This document shows positions 26,254 to 34,658 of a DNA stretch of 64,000 nt, piece by piece; positions within the stretch are counted from its first letter, which is position 1; every line of letters begins with the position of its first letter. Both the position numbers and the translations under genes were made by a program. The notes below the pieces were generated by a model that searched no databases, was not told the DNA's origin, and saw only the letters and a program-made list of their open reading frames with translations. Source of the stretch: Hydrocarboniphaga sp965279055 (lineage in GTDB: Bacteria > Pseudomonadota > Gammaproteobacteria > Nevskiales > Nevskiaceae); contig NZ_OZ257125.1 in the NCBI RefSeq assembly GCF_965279055.1, positions 1,054,001 through 1,118,000 of the forward strand, given 5' to 3'.

Positions 26254-27135
26254 GTGAGTGACTCTGATTCCCAGCATGGGAATGACATCAAGATCCACCG
26301 TCCCAAGGATCGCTCGGTCGCCGCGATCCTGATTGCGTCGGGCCGTCTGACACCCGAAAAATCCGAGGAAATTCTCGAGCGGCAGAAGCAAACCGGGGCC
26401 GATTTCAGCGAGACCGGCAAGGCGATGGGCCTGCTGACGCAGAAGGACATTACCTTTGCGTTGTCACGCCAGTTTGAGTATCCGTATCCCATTCTCGATT
26501 CCAGCGTCGTCACCAAAGAAGTCGCCGCGGGGCATCGGCCATATTCTCGTCAGATCGAGGCTCTTCGCGGTGTTCGCAGCCGGTTGTTGCTGAACTGGCT
26601 GGCCGATTCTCAGTCGGGTAAGGCACTGGCGATTGTCAGCCCGAGCCGCAGCGAAGGCCGGTCTTGGCTGACTGCTAATCTGGCGGTGCTCTTCTCGCAG
26701 TTGGGTGAGCGCACGCTGATCATCGATGCCGACATGCGCAATCCTCGGCAGCATTCGATGTTTGGTATCCGCAATCAGAACGGATTGTCGAACGTGATCG
26801 CCGGGCTCGCCGGGCTCGAAACGATTTACCAGTGCCCTGACTTCCCGAATCTATCGATCATGCCATCGGGAACTTTGCCGCCGAACCCGCAGGAACTGGT
26901 GGGCAAGATCGAATTTGCGATGTTGCTGCAACGCCTGCGCGAAGAGTACGACGTTATTTTGATCGACTCGCCAGCGCTGGAAGATGCAGCCGACGCCGAA
27001 GCGATTGCCGCCCGTGCGGGCAGTGCGCTGTTTGTCGCGCGCAAGAACTACAGCAAGCTGTCGCTGTTTGATCAGTACACGACATTGCTGCACCGCTCTT
27101 CAGTCGAACTCGCGGGGTCCGTCCTGCTCGACTGA
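26254..27135 (+). CDS. epsG: chain-length determinant kinase-like protein EpsG
   Basis: This 293-residue cytosolic MinD/Wzc-like ATPase starts at GTG. An N-terminal segment (about 20-90) resembles the Type II secretion/pilus ATPase N-domain (AAILIASGRLTPEKSEEIL). The nucleotide loop reads SPSRSEGRSWLTANLA, with Arg136 where Wzc-type BY-kinases have Lys. A Walker A' LIIDADMRNPRQ and Walker B YDVILIDSPALE follow. No C-terminal tyrosine cluster is visible, so classic autophosphorylation is doubtful. It is the partner of EpsF. Confidence 0.9.
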   Translation: MSDSDSQHGNDIKIHRPKDRSVAAILIASGRLTPEKSEEILERQKQTGADFSETGKAMGLLTQKDITFALSRQFEYPYPILDSSVVTKEVAAGHRPYSRQIEALRGVRSRLLLNWLADSQSGKALAIVSPSRSEGRSWLTANLAVLFSQLGERTLIIDADMRNPRQHSMFGIRNQNGLSNVIAGLAGLETIYQCPDFPNLSIMPSGTLPPNPQELVGKIEFAMLLQRLREEYDVILIDSPALEDAADAEAIAARAGSALFVARKNYSKLSLFDQYTTLLHRSSVELAGSVLLD

Positions 27136-27156
27136 CCGCGCGACGGATGAGATGAA

Positions 27157-28089
27157 ATGAGATCAAAGAACAAGACTACGCCCGCGCTCGCCGATCGGTC
27201 GGCGTACTCGGCTTGGTTGGGTCCGCAGCAGCTCCCCTGGCTGCTGGTCGGCATCGGTCTGGCCTGCATGTATCTGCCGACCTTCGTGACCCTGTTCCAG
27301 ACTATCTGGACCAGCGATAAACAGGGGCAGGGCCCCATCGTGCTGGGCCTGTCAGTTTGGCTAGTCTGGCGCAAATGGGGCGAGCTGATCTCGCCCGACT
27401 CGAGCGAGCCGGCGCCGCGTTTGGGCTGGACGATCATCGTGCTGGCCGGCGCGACCTACGTCGTGGGTCGGGTCCTGAGCATTCTGCTGTTTGAAGTGGG
27501 GGCAATGGTGCCCCTGCTGATCGGCGTCGTGGTGCTGTTGCATGGCTACCGGCGGCTGCGTGTGGTCTGGTTCCCCTTGTTTTTCATGCTGTTCATGATT
27601 CCGCTGCCCGCACCGATCATCGACTCGATGACACAGCCGATGAAACTGGCCGTGTCATCGGTCTCCGAGCACATTCTCTACTGGGCCGGTTATCCGATTG
27701 CGCGTACCGGCGTGATCCTGCAGATCGGGCAGTACCGATTGTTGGTGGCCGACGCTTGCGCCGGCTTGCATACCCTGTTTGTGTTGGAAGCGATGGGTTT
27801 GTTGTATCTGAACGTGGTCCAGTCGAGTTCCGCAATCCGCAATATTGCGCTGGCCATTCTGGTGGTTCCGATCAGTTTCATGGCGAACTCGATTCGCGTG
27901 ATCGTCCTGATTTTGCTGACCTACTATTTTGGGGATGAAGTCGGGCAAGGATTTTTGCACGGCTTTGCCGGCATGCTGTTGTTCGTCAGCGCGTTGCTGC
28001 TATTGATTTTGATCGATTCGCTGCTGCGTGCTGGCTCCGCCGTGATCAGAAAGCCGGCGCGTGCCGATGGTGGTCGCGATGCGCGTTGA
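27157..28089 (+). CDS. xrtB: exosortase B
   Basis: This 310-residue polytopic inner-membrane protein has about eight helices. The exosortase catalytic triad is in place: Cys201 in VADACAGLHTLFVLEAMGLL, Arg247 in FMANSIRVIV, and His268 in FLHGFAGML. Exosortases cut PEP-CTERM proteins near the Pro-Glu-Pro motif, delivering them to the cell surface or the polysaccharide matrix. The type B call rests on the sequence around the active site, the position after epsG and the epsI partner. A likely substrate is encoded at 39261-39611. Its end overlaps epsI. Confidence 0.92.
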   Translation: MRSKNKTTPALADRSAYSAWLGPQQLPWLLVGIGLACMYLPTFVTLFQTIWTSDKQGQGPIVLGLSVWLVWRKWGELISPDSSEPAPRLGWTIIVLAGATYVVGRVLSILLFEVGAMVPLLIGVVVLLHGYRRLRVVWFPLFFMLFMIPLPAPIIDSMTQPMKLAVSSVSEHILYWAGYPIARTGVILQIGQYRLLVADACAGLHTLFVLEAMGLLYLNVVQSSSAIRNIALAILVVPISFMANSIRVIVLILLTYYFGDEVGQGFLHGFAGMLLFVSALLLLILIDSLLRAGSAVIRKPARADGGRDAR

Positions 28090-28765
28090 CACCTTGAGAG
28101 GCTTGATTTGCGGCGCTTTGATGACGGCCTTTTCGCTGGCCGCTTGGGCGATGGTGCCGAAGGAGCGGCTCGCCGATATCCTGGGCTCACCTCATCTGGA
28201 ACAGGCAATACCGCAAACGTTCGGCGACTGGCATGTCGACAAGATATCCCAAGGCGCGGTTATCAATCCTCAAGAAGAGGTTCTGTTGCAGAAAATCTAC
28301 AAGGAAATGTTGTCACGTACCTACGTCAACTCGAAAGAGCAGATGGTGATGCTGTCGGTTTCGTATGGCGATGACCAGAGCGACGGCCTTGCATTGCATT
28401 ATCCCGAGGTGTGCTACCCCGCCCAGGGTTTCAAAGTGCTTTCGATCAAAAACGATTCGACGCCGCTATTCGGAAGTCAGCTGCCTTTGCGTCGCCTGGA
28501 GACCCTGCAGGGTTCCCAGCGCTACGAGCCCGTTACCTACTGGATGATGCTCGGCGAGCATGCGGCGATTGACAAGTACGCTCGCAAGAAAATCGAGTTC
28601 TCCTACGCGTTTCAAGGCGTCAAGGCAGATGCGGTGCTGTTCCGCGTATCGTCGATCGGCAGGGACAGTGCTGAGGCCTACAGGCTGCAGGACCAGTTCA
28701 TCTCGGAGTTGACGCGTGCCCTGAGCGCCAAGGATCTGAAGCGACTGACGGGCCTGTCGAACTGA
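28079..28765 (+). CDS. epsI: exosortase-associated protein EpsI (B type)
   Basis: The product is about 228 residues with one N-terminal membrane helix (LICGALMTAFSLAAWAMV) and an external domain. Family signs are VSYGDDQSDGLALHYPEVCYPAQGF, with the conserved HYPEVCYPAQG, and TYWMMLG. Several starts are possible (GTG 28061, ATG 28067, ATG 28079); 28079 is chosen for its GGTGG just upstream. It overlaps xrtB by 11 bases or more. EpsI is always linked to exosortases and probably assists processing; its exact role is unknown. Confidence 0.88.
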   Translation: MRVDTLRGLICGALMTAFSLAAWAMVPKERLADILGSPHLEQAIPQTFGDWHVDKISQGAVINPQEEVLLQKIYKEMLSRTYVNSKEQMVMLSVSYGDDQSDGLALHYPEVCYPAQGFKVLSIKNDSTPLFGSQLPLRRLETLQGSQRYEPVTYWMMLGEHAAIDKYARKKIEFSYAFQGVKADAVLFRVSSIGRDSAEAYRLQDQFISELTRALSAKDLKRLTGLSN

Positions 28766-28912
28766 TCGCGCACTGTGTGTTCGTTGTCGGCAAGCCAACC
28801 CCATTCACCATTTACTTCAGCGCAGGGCATTGATCGTCAATGACGAAATCGCAGTGATTGACATGTTTGCACTGAATAATCGCGCTCCTGGCATGTCGAG
28901 CGGTCTTTGCTG

Positions 28913-30451
28913 ATGGATCCTGCTTACTCAAAAGCGCAGCTGCGCACCAGCCTGAAGCATTTCGCGACCGGCAGAGCGGTGGGCATGCTGCTCGGTTTCG
29001 GCTTGATCATGCTGCTGGTCCGCGCGCTGAAGCCGGCCGAGTATGGCGTCTATGTCGCATTTCTTGCCGCTCTCGAAGTGATACAGCTTTCTTCGAGTCT
29101 GGGCCTGACGATCATTGCGCTGCGTTACATCCCGGAGCTGAGATCAAAAGGTCAGGTCAAGGAACTCGGCCATCTGCTGATCAAGATCGTTTCGCTGCGG
29201 CTGGCGACCTTGGCGCTGGCGCTGATGCTGGTCTATGTTTTTTCCAGGCAGATTGCCGATGTTTTCGGTTTCGAAGACTACGTATCGACCTTCCAGTTGT
29301 ACCTCGTCGTCATTTTCTTTGAAGGATCGGCGCGATACCTGGAACTCTGCGAAAACTCGCTGATGATGCAGGGCGTCTCGCAGATATCGATGGTCCTCAG
29401 GACGGGTCTGCGCTTCGCGCTGCTGGCGATCGTCGTCTCGCACTCGGCGGGCTCGTCTATCGATTTCCATCATTGGGTTTTGATCGACCTGACCGCGAGC
29501 AGCATCGGATGCTGCTTTGCGCTGTACAAGGTTCTGCACCTGGGTGTGACCAGCCGCCGCGCAACCAATGCGCCCAACGCCAGCGACATCGTCCTCACTA
29601 CCCGCAGGATGTTGCGTTACTCGATCCCGGCGTATTTCGGCCAGATCATCTATCTGAGCTACGGTCCGGACACGATCAAGCTGATCGCCTCCAAGACACT
29701 CGGTGCCTTGCAGATCGGCGCCTTCGGTTTTGCGGCCACTTTCGCGACGATGCTGCAGCGTTATCTGCCAGTCTATCTGTTGATCAGCGCGATCCGGCCT
29801 CTTTTTGTCGCCGCCCGCGGAAGGCAGGACTATCAGACCCGGCTGCCGTTCATGGCCAACTTTCTGTTCAAGCTGAACATATTCATGCTGGCTCCGGTCG
29901 CGGCCTTCATTCTGGCCGGCGCCGAGGAAGTCGCCACGGAACTGACAGGCGGACATTTCCCGGACGCAGGTCTGTATCTGTTCCTGTTCACGCTGATCGT
30001 GTTGGCCAAGGCGATGCGTGTCATCGTCGAGATGGTTGCGCAAAGCATGGAGATCGGCGCCTCGACTTTCTTCGCCACGGTGCTGGGTCTCGGCGGCCTG
30101 GCTATCGGCACCTACGCCAGTCGCACGATGGGGCCGAGCGGCCTCTGCATAGGCCTGGTCTTCAGCGAAATTTTCTGGTGCATCTGGGTTGGTTACTCGC
30201 TCTACCGCATCGGCGTTCCGCTTCAGTTCGACTGGAAAGGAAATCTGCGAGTGATCTTCGCCTCGCTGTGCTCCATCGCGACGGCCAAGGCAGCGCTCGC
30301 CGGGCTGCCTGACGGCAAATTAGGTGTAGCTGCCGCCTTTGTCGTATGCGGGATCACCTTCCTGCTGGTGGCCCTGGTTGTTCGACCTTTCAGCGCGGCT
30401 GAACGAGACTTGGTCAATAGCCTCGCGAAGCGTAAAGTTTTTTTCTGGTGA
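28913..30451 (+). CDS. Wzx-like polysaccharide flippase
   Basis: This 512-residue polytopic membrane protein has about 12-14 helices. The first segment FATGRAVGMLLGFGLIMLLVRAL and the following KPAEYGVYVAFLAALEV match the MATE/PST (polysaccharide transport) family. It would flip undecaprenyl-linked repeat units to the periplasm for polymerisation by the adjacent membrane protein. The family is certain enough; the substrate is inferred from the locus. Confidence 0.85.
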   Translation: MDPAYSKAQLRTSLKHFATGRAVGMLLGFGLIMLLVRALKPAEYGVYVAFLAALEVIQLSSSLGLTIIALRYIPELRSKGQVKELGHLLIKIVSLRLATLALALMLVYVFSRQIADVFGFEDYVSTFQLYLVVIFFEGSARYLELCENSLMMQGVSQISMVLRTGLRFALLAIVVSHSAGSSIDFHHWVLIDLTASSIGCCFALYKVLHLGVTSRRATNAPNASDIVLTTRRMLRYSIPAYFGQIIYLSYGPDTIKLIASKTLGALQIGAFGFAATFATMLQRYLPVYLLISAIRPLFVAARGRQDYQTRLPFMANFLFKLNIFMLAPVAAFILAGAEEVATELTGGHFPDAGLYLFLFTLIVLAKAMRVIVEMVAQSMEIGASTFFATVLGLGGLAIGTYASRTMGPSGLCIGLVFSEIFWCIWVGYSLYRIGVPLQFDWKGNLRVIFASLCSIATAKAALAGLPDGKLGVAAAFVVCGITFLLVALVVRPFSAAERDLVNSLAKRKVFFW

Positions 30452-30538
30452 AGCAGCCGTGATTTATTACAGCGACGACACTGTTCTATCGCGGACAGCC
30501 GTAGATGGCGAGGACGAGGATCGGGGAGGGGTGGTCGC

Positions 30539-32086
30539 GTGCGCGTAATAGTTCCGTTGATTTTGGCCGTCCTGCTCGTCGGATTGATTGTCGGCGCCGG
30601 TTTCGGCGTGCCGCTCGCCGCCGGCTTGGTCTTCCTGGGGGCGATCACCTGGTTCTTGATTGCTTATGGTTTCTCGCCATTCAAGTACGGGGCGCAGGGT
30701 TTCTTCTGGACGGCTGTGGCTACGTCTGTCGGCATCGATGCCTTGGGTCTGATCGTTCCGGTGCCGCTGGGTTGGCTTTCCGATGTGGCTCTCTTTTTGT
30801 CGCTTCCGTTCATTGTTGCCAGCATTCCGCAAGCATTTAGAGTCTCGAGAATCATGTATTTCGTGACTTGCTGCTTCGCTATCGCGGTCCTTCTCGGATT
30901 GATCAGCACGTATTTTTCCGAGTTTACAAATCCGAAAGCAGCGATTTATCAGTTCCTTTACAACGCCAGATGGCCGTTGATGCTATTGATGGGTTTTCGC
31001 ATCGGCTGGGATCAATACGGTGAGAAACGATTGGTGCAGGTGATGATTGCGTTCGTAATCATCGTATCGTTGTTTCTTGTGCTGCAGTTTGGTGCGCCGG
31101 GTACCTACTATCGGCTCTTCGGCAGCCGTCTTTTCGAGGACGGGCACATCGGTAATCCGCTGGTGGGTGGCCACCTCCCACGCGGCACCGGGCCTTTCGT
31201 CATTTCGACAATGCTCGCTTACTTTGCGTCGGTTTTCTGTGGTTTTGCATGGGTCCTTGCGTTGCAACGTCGCTCGGAAAAGAAATTACTCGCTTACAGC
31301 CTGCCAGTGGTACTCTTTGTTTTGCTGATTCTCAGTGGTCAGCGGCAAGAGACCGCGACTGTGCTCGGCACCTTGGGACTAGTCACCGTTGCATTGAAGG
31401 TCAAGAGCCCATTGAAGGCCTTCTTCCTGTCTTTCTCAGTGCTTTTTATTGCCTTCGCGCTGATCGGTCTTCTGCTGGGTCCCAAGCTGCTGCAGATCCT
31501 GGGCGAGCAATGGGGTTTTCTGCCTTCCTTCAACCCCATTGAAGCAGCTCGCCCGGTTTTCGTCGGCGACTCCATTCGATTGGCTAATACTTATTTCCCG
31601 TTTGGCACCGGGTTTGGAACTTTCGCTGGCAACGGCGCCCGACTTTTCGATCGCAATCTTTATGAATACCTTGGCTATGGCGCGTACTGGTGGTATGCGG
31701 CTGATAAGTTTCTGCTCGATACTTATTGGCCCAACTACGTAGCGGAACTCGGTTGGCTCGGTTTTTCGATCTTGTTCCTTATTCCGATCGTTATCTGCTG
31801 CTATACCTGGCTTAAAATATTCGATACAACGGACGAAACCCACCGTCGTCTTCGGGCATACGCGTTCATAGGTCAGATTGTTCCATTCGGTATTTCACTG
31901 ACGTCAGCGCTGTATTCGAGTCCCGGCATGGTCGGCTTCTCAATGGCTCTGTTTGGCATGTCCCTGTCGTACGGCAAAATCGCGAAAGTCGTGGAACGGT
32001 CACGAGATCGGCGGCATTCTTCGGTCATAGTGGCGAATGCTGAGCGTGCCGATCGGCGTGTAAAGCCGGGTTTCGTCGGCGCTTGA
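30539..32086 (+). CDS. polytopic membrane protein, probable Wzy-like polysaccharide polymerase
   Basis: This 515-residue protein from a GTG start has about 10-12 membrane helices and a long external loop (around residues 325-410, with PFGTGFGTFAGNGARLFDR). O-antigen ligase/polymerase family proteins show the same design: few conserved residues, a large periplasmic loop and helix-rich flanks. The motif YWPNYVAELGWLGF precedes the final helices, as in many Wzy-type proteins. It follows the flippase, as expected for a Wzx/Wzy pathway. Identification is by topology and context. Confidence 0.72.
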   Translation: MRVIVPLILAVLLVGLIVGAGFGVPLAAGLVFLGAITWFLIAYGFSPFKYGAQGFFWTAVATSVGIDALGLIVPVPLGWLSDVALFLSLPFIVASIPQAFRVSRIMYFVTCCFAIAVLLGLISTYFSEFTNPKAAIYQFLYNARWPLMLLMGFRIGWDQYGEKRLVQVMIAFVIIVSLFLVLQFGAPGTYYRLFGSRLFEDGHIGNPLVGGHLPRGTGPFVISTMLAYFASVFCGFAWVLALQRRSEKKLLAYSLPVVLFVLLILSGQRQETATVLGTLGLVTVALKVKSPLKAFFLSFSVLFIAFALIGLLLGPKLLQILGEQWGFLPSFNPIEAARPVFVGDSIRLANTYFPFGTGFGTFAGNGARLFDRNLYEYLGYGAYWWYAADKFLLDTYWPNYVAELGWLGFSILFLIPIVICCYTWLKIFDTTDETHRRLRAYAFIGQIVPFGISLTSALYSSPGMVGFSMALFGMSLSYGKIAKVVERSRDRRHSSVIVANAERADRRVKPGFVGA

Positions 32087-32168
32087 GGCACTCGGCTCAC
32101 TGACGGATGGAGACTACTGCGTCCGGATTCGCTTCGCAGCCGTAGGCATAGCGGCACAGAGGCTGCTA

Positions 32169-32327
32169 GTGCTCTCGCAGCAAGTCGTTCGAATGGGCGA
32201 GGCGAATTCCGAGCGGGATCTTTTCAGCAATGAGCTGGCTTCGATGAATAGGGTAAATCGGTTGCGGGACCGTCGTAGAAATATCGTTAAGGAAATTGAC
32301 GCGGTCTTCGATCGCTGCGCGCCGTGA
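32169..32327 (+). CDS. possible small charged protein (52 residues)
   Basis: The gap between the polymerase and the pyruvyltransferase is open in one frame from just after TAA at 32061 to TGA at 32325, 87 codons. A GTG at 32169 has AGAGG six bases upstream and gives a 52-residue product; an ATG at 32193 would give 44. The sequence is charged and helix-forming (NSERDLFSNELASMNR, VNRLRDRRRNIVKEIDAVF). The stop is two bases before the next ATG, typical of coupled genes. No membrane segment, no known motif. It could be a real small protein, the remnant of a larger one, or chance. Confidence 0.35.
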   Translation: MLSQQVVRMGEANSERDLFSNELASMNRVNRLRDRRRNIVKEIDAVFDRCAP

Positions 32328-32329
32328 CT

Positions 32330-33397
32330 ATGGAAAACAAAAAGAAAATCTTTTTACCCCTGATTGGCCAATACCACAATATCGGCGACATTATTCTGCG
32401 TCGTCCACTGGCGTCTTGGTTACGGCCGGCCGGCGAACTCCATATCTTCGTCGGCAAAGCGGAGCAGGATTATATCGACGGTCTTGGCCTGTTGCCGGAA
32501 GACAAAATCTATACTTCCTTTTCTACGTTCTATCGGGCGGCGCTGAAGGCTGCATTAAAAGGGCAGGCTCACTATGTCTTCAAGCCAGGCGAAATTCAGC
32601 TGACCGTAGTCGGAATGAAGGAGCATATTGCAGTGCTCCCGTTGGTAATGCTGGTCAGAGCGTTCGGTGGCAGCGTTGCGCGGATCGGGGCGGGTGCCCG
32701 CAATTTTCTACCGCTGCCGCGGGCTTTGATGTATCCGTCCAATGCATTGTCCCAGCTGGTTTACTGGCGTGACGGCGTTACCGCTGATTATCTGCAGAAG
32801 GGGACCGTCATGCCGGACCTCGCCTTCTGGGAAGGCGCTTACGCAAAGCAGGGATCAGACGACGGGCAGATCCGAGATACTGTCGTCGTGTCGATGCGTG
32901 GCGATCGGCCGATGCTGGGAAGCGCCTGGTTGGAAGGCATCACCGCCTTCGCCAAGCAGAATGCCTATCGGATTGAAGTTGTCACTCAGGTCCTGGGAGA
33001 CGAGGGGCGCGCGCGAGAACTTGCGGCAGCGATGGGCGGCGTTGCGGTCGATTGGGATGGAAATGCTCATGGACCTCAGGAGCAGTTGCTGCGCGCTATC
33101 TACGCCCGGAGCGTGCTGGCGGTTAGCGACCGTTTACATGTGTTGATTGCTGCGTATACCGAGGGGGTGGTTCCGGTCGCCCCCGAGACGACGCCGTCCG
33201 GAAAAGTCGGCCGTCATTTCGCAGTACTGGATCTGGAGAGCGTGGCGGCCGCCCTTCCAAATCCGACGGCGGCCCGGGTCTGTGAAGTTTTGGAAGCAAG
33301 CGTGAACCGCAGACAGCAAACTCTGGCAGCCTTGCCGAAAGCACGGGAAGCCCTTGACGGCGTGCGTCGGGATCTCCTCAGGCTGATCAATCGCTGA
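32330..33397 (+). CDS. polysaccharide pyruvyltransferase family protein
   Basis: This protein of about 355 residues opens with PLIGQYHNIGDIILRRPLASWL, the nucleotide-binding-like start of the family. It ends with VLAVSDRLHVLIAAYTEGVVPVAPE, whose SDRLH motif matches the conserved S-R-L-H region. Such enzymes add pyruvyl ketals from phosphoenolpyruvate to sugars of exopolysaccharides, giving acidic polymers. A GTG six bases upstream (32324) is an alternative start. A second family member lies at 37968-38942; identity between the two is low. Confidence 0.78.
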   Translation: MENKKKIFLPLIGQYHNIGDIILRRPLASWLRPAGELHIFVGKAEQDYIDGLGLLPEDKIYTSFSTFYRAALKAALKGQAHYVFKPGEIQLTVVGMKEHIAVLPLVMLVRAFGGSVARIGAGARNFLPLPRALMYPSNALSQLVYWRDGVTADYLQKGTVMPDLAFWEGAYAKQGSDDGQIRDTVVVSMRGDRPMLGSAWLEGITAFAKQNAYRIEVVTQVLGDEGRARELAAAMGGVAVDWDGNAHGPQEQLLRAIYARSVLAVSDRLHVLIAAYTEGVVPVAPETTPSGKVGRHFAVLDLESVAAALPNPTAARVCEVLEASVNRRQQTLAALPKAREALDGVRRDLLRLINR

Positions 33398-33476
33398 GTT
33401 CGCCAATCTGTCAGCCTATAGATAACCCAACAGACACCGTGGCGCACATAACTCGCTTCCTTAAATTGGCCAACCA

Positions 33477-34508
33477 ATGAATTCCTCTCGTGTGCGTACC
33501 GCTTGGCATGTGGGGCGTGTCGGTGAAGTTGCTGGCGGAATGACACAGGTGGTCAACGGCTACGTGTCATGGTCTTCCTGGAAGTCGTTCAGAATAAAGG
33601 TGATCAGTTCGCGAGATGGAAGCAAAAGCGCCAAGGCGCTGATCCTGTTTCTGAAGTCGGTACTGCGTGTTGCGCTGCTGCGGGATCCTGCGGAAAACGT
33701 TGTGATCGTACATCTGTCACAGGGGGGCTCGTTCGTCAGAGAAGGGCTGCTGTTGCGCATCGCGCGGGCGCGTGGGTTCGCCACCATTGCGCAGCTTCAT
33801 GGCAGCCAGTTCGCCGCTTACGCTGCGAAGCATCAGGCGCGCGTACGAGCCGTCCTGGGCGCAGCAACACGGGTGCTAGTGCTGAGTGCCGAGTCCGAAC
33901 AGGTCGCCCAGCAATTCGTCCCCGCGTCCCGAGTTCGGTTGATTCCAAATGCCGTCGTGACGGGAATCGACCGGCCGAAGCGCCAGATCATCGTTTTTGG
34001 CGGCAGTGTTAGCCATCGCAAAGGAGTGGACGTTCTGGTCGAAGCCTGGCGACTGGTGGGCAAGGCTGACTGGGAGCTTGTCATCGCCGGCCCGGTCAAG
34101 GACGTAGATGTATATGACAAGGAATTGCCCCACGCGATCTGGCTCGGAGCGATTCCCCATCAGGAGTTGATGCATTGGCTCGACCAAGCGGAGATTGCGG
34201 TGCTGCCTTCGCGTGACGAAGCGATGCCGATGTTTATCCTCGAAGCGATGGCCCGCGGTAATTGTGTTATCTCAACGCGAGTTGGCGGCATCCCCAATGT
34301 TTTGTCAGAAGGGCGTGGGGTCTTGATCAGCCCAGGCAATGTGCAGGAACTTGCATCGGCCCTGATCGCGACAATGAATGATGCCGGGGCGCGGAGGGCG
34401 GTGGCGGAAGCGGGACAAAGGTCTCATCATGCTGCATTCTCAGCCGATGTTATCTATCCGCAATTGGAATCGTTGTGGAGCGAAGCCCTCTGCAAGCGTG
34501 ACACATGA
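33477..34508 (+). CDS. GT4-type glycosyltransferase
   Basis: The 343-residue protein has two Rossmann-like halves. The C-terminal half carries FGGSVSHRKGVDVLVEAW, IWLGAIPHQEL and VLPSRDEAMPMFILEAMARG, the last with the E-x7-E-like signature of GT4 enzymes, followed by VISTRVGGIPNVLSEGRG. The N-terminal region VGEVAGGMTQVVNGY binds acceptor in relatives. It is a retaining transferase that uses a nucleotide sugar; the sugar is unknown. It probably adds one residue of the repeat unit on the lipid carrier. Confidence 0.87.
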   Translation: MNSSRVRTAWHVGRVGEVAGGMTQVVNGYVSWSSWKSFRIKVISSRDGSKSAKALILFLKSVLRVALLRDPAENVVIVHLSQGGSFVREGLLLRIARARGFATIAQLHGSQFAAYAAKHQARVRAVLGAATRVLVLSAESEQVAQQFVPASRVRLIPNAVVTGIDRPKRQIIVFGGSVSHRKGVDVLVEAWRLVGKADWELVIAGPVKDVDVYDKELPHAIWLGAIPHQELMHWLDQAEIAVLPSRDEAMPMFILEAMARGNCVISTRVGGIPNVLSEGRGVLISPGNVQELASALIATMNDAGARRAVAEAGQRSHHAAFSADVIYPQLESLWSEALCKRDT

Positions 34509-34582
34509 GGCAAGGAATTCAACGTGGAGGGGCGGCAGTGCACCGATAGATTTCGGACTGCAGCCTTACCAATAACATAAAT

Positions 34583-34613
34583 GGAGTTTCCAGCAGAAAG
34601 CTGGCCCCACTCC
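34583..34613. other. hairpin between two glycosyltransferase genes
   Basis: GGAGT...CCAGC pairs with GCTGG...ACTCC around an AGAAA loop, with an internal bulge. No T run follows, so it is a weak candidate terminator or mRNA structure upstream of the second glycosyltransferase gene. Confidence 0.35.
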
Positions 34614-34658
34614 TTTGATACAACGATAAGCGGCCGTCTCTAATTTCATGGCGACACA

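Noticed and set aside
30452..30538. Short open frame of about 28 codons from GTG 30462 before the polymerase gene
   Set aside because: It is too short to support. There is no clear ribosome-binding site and the product shows no recognisable features.
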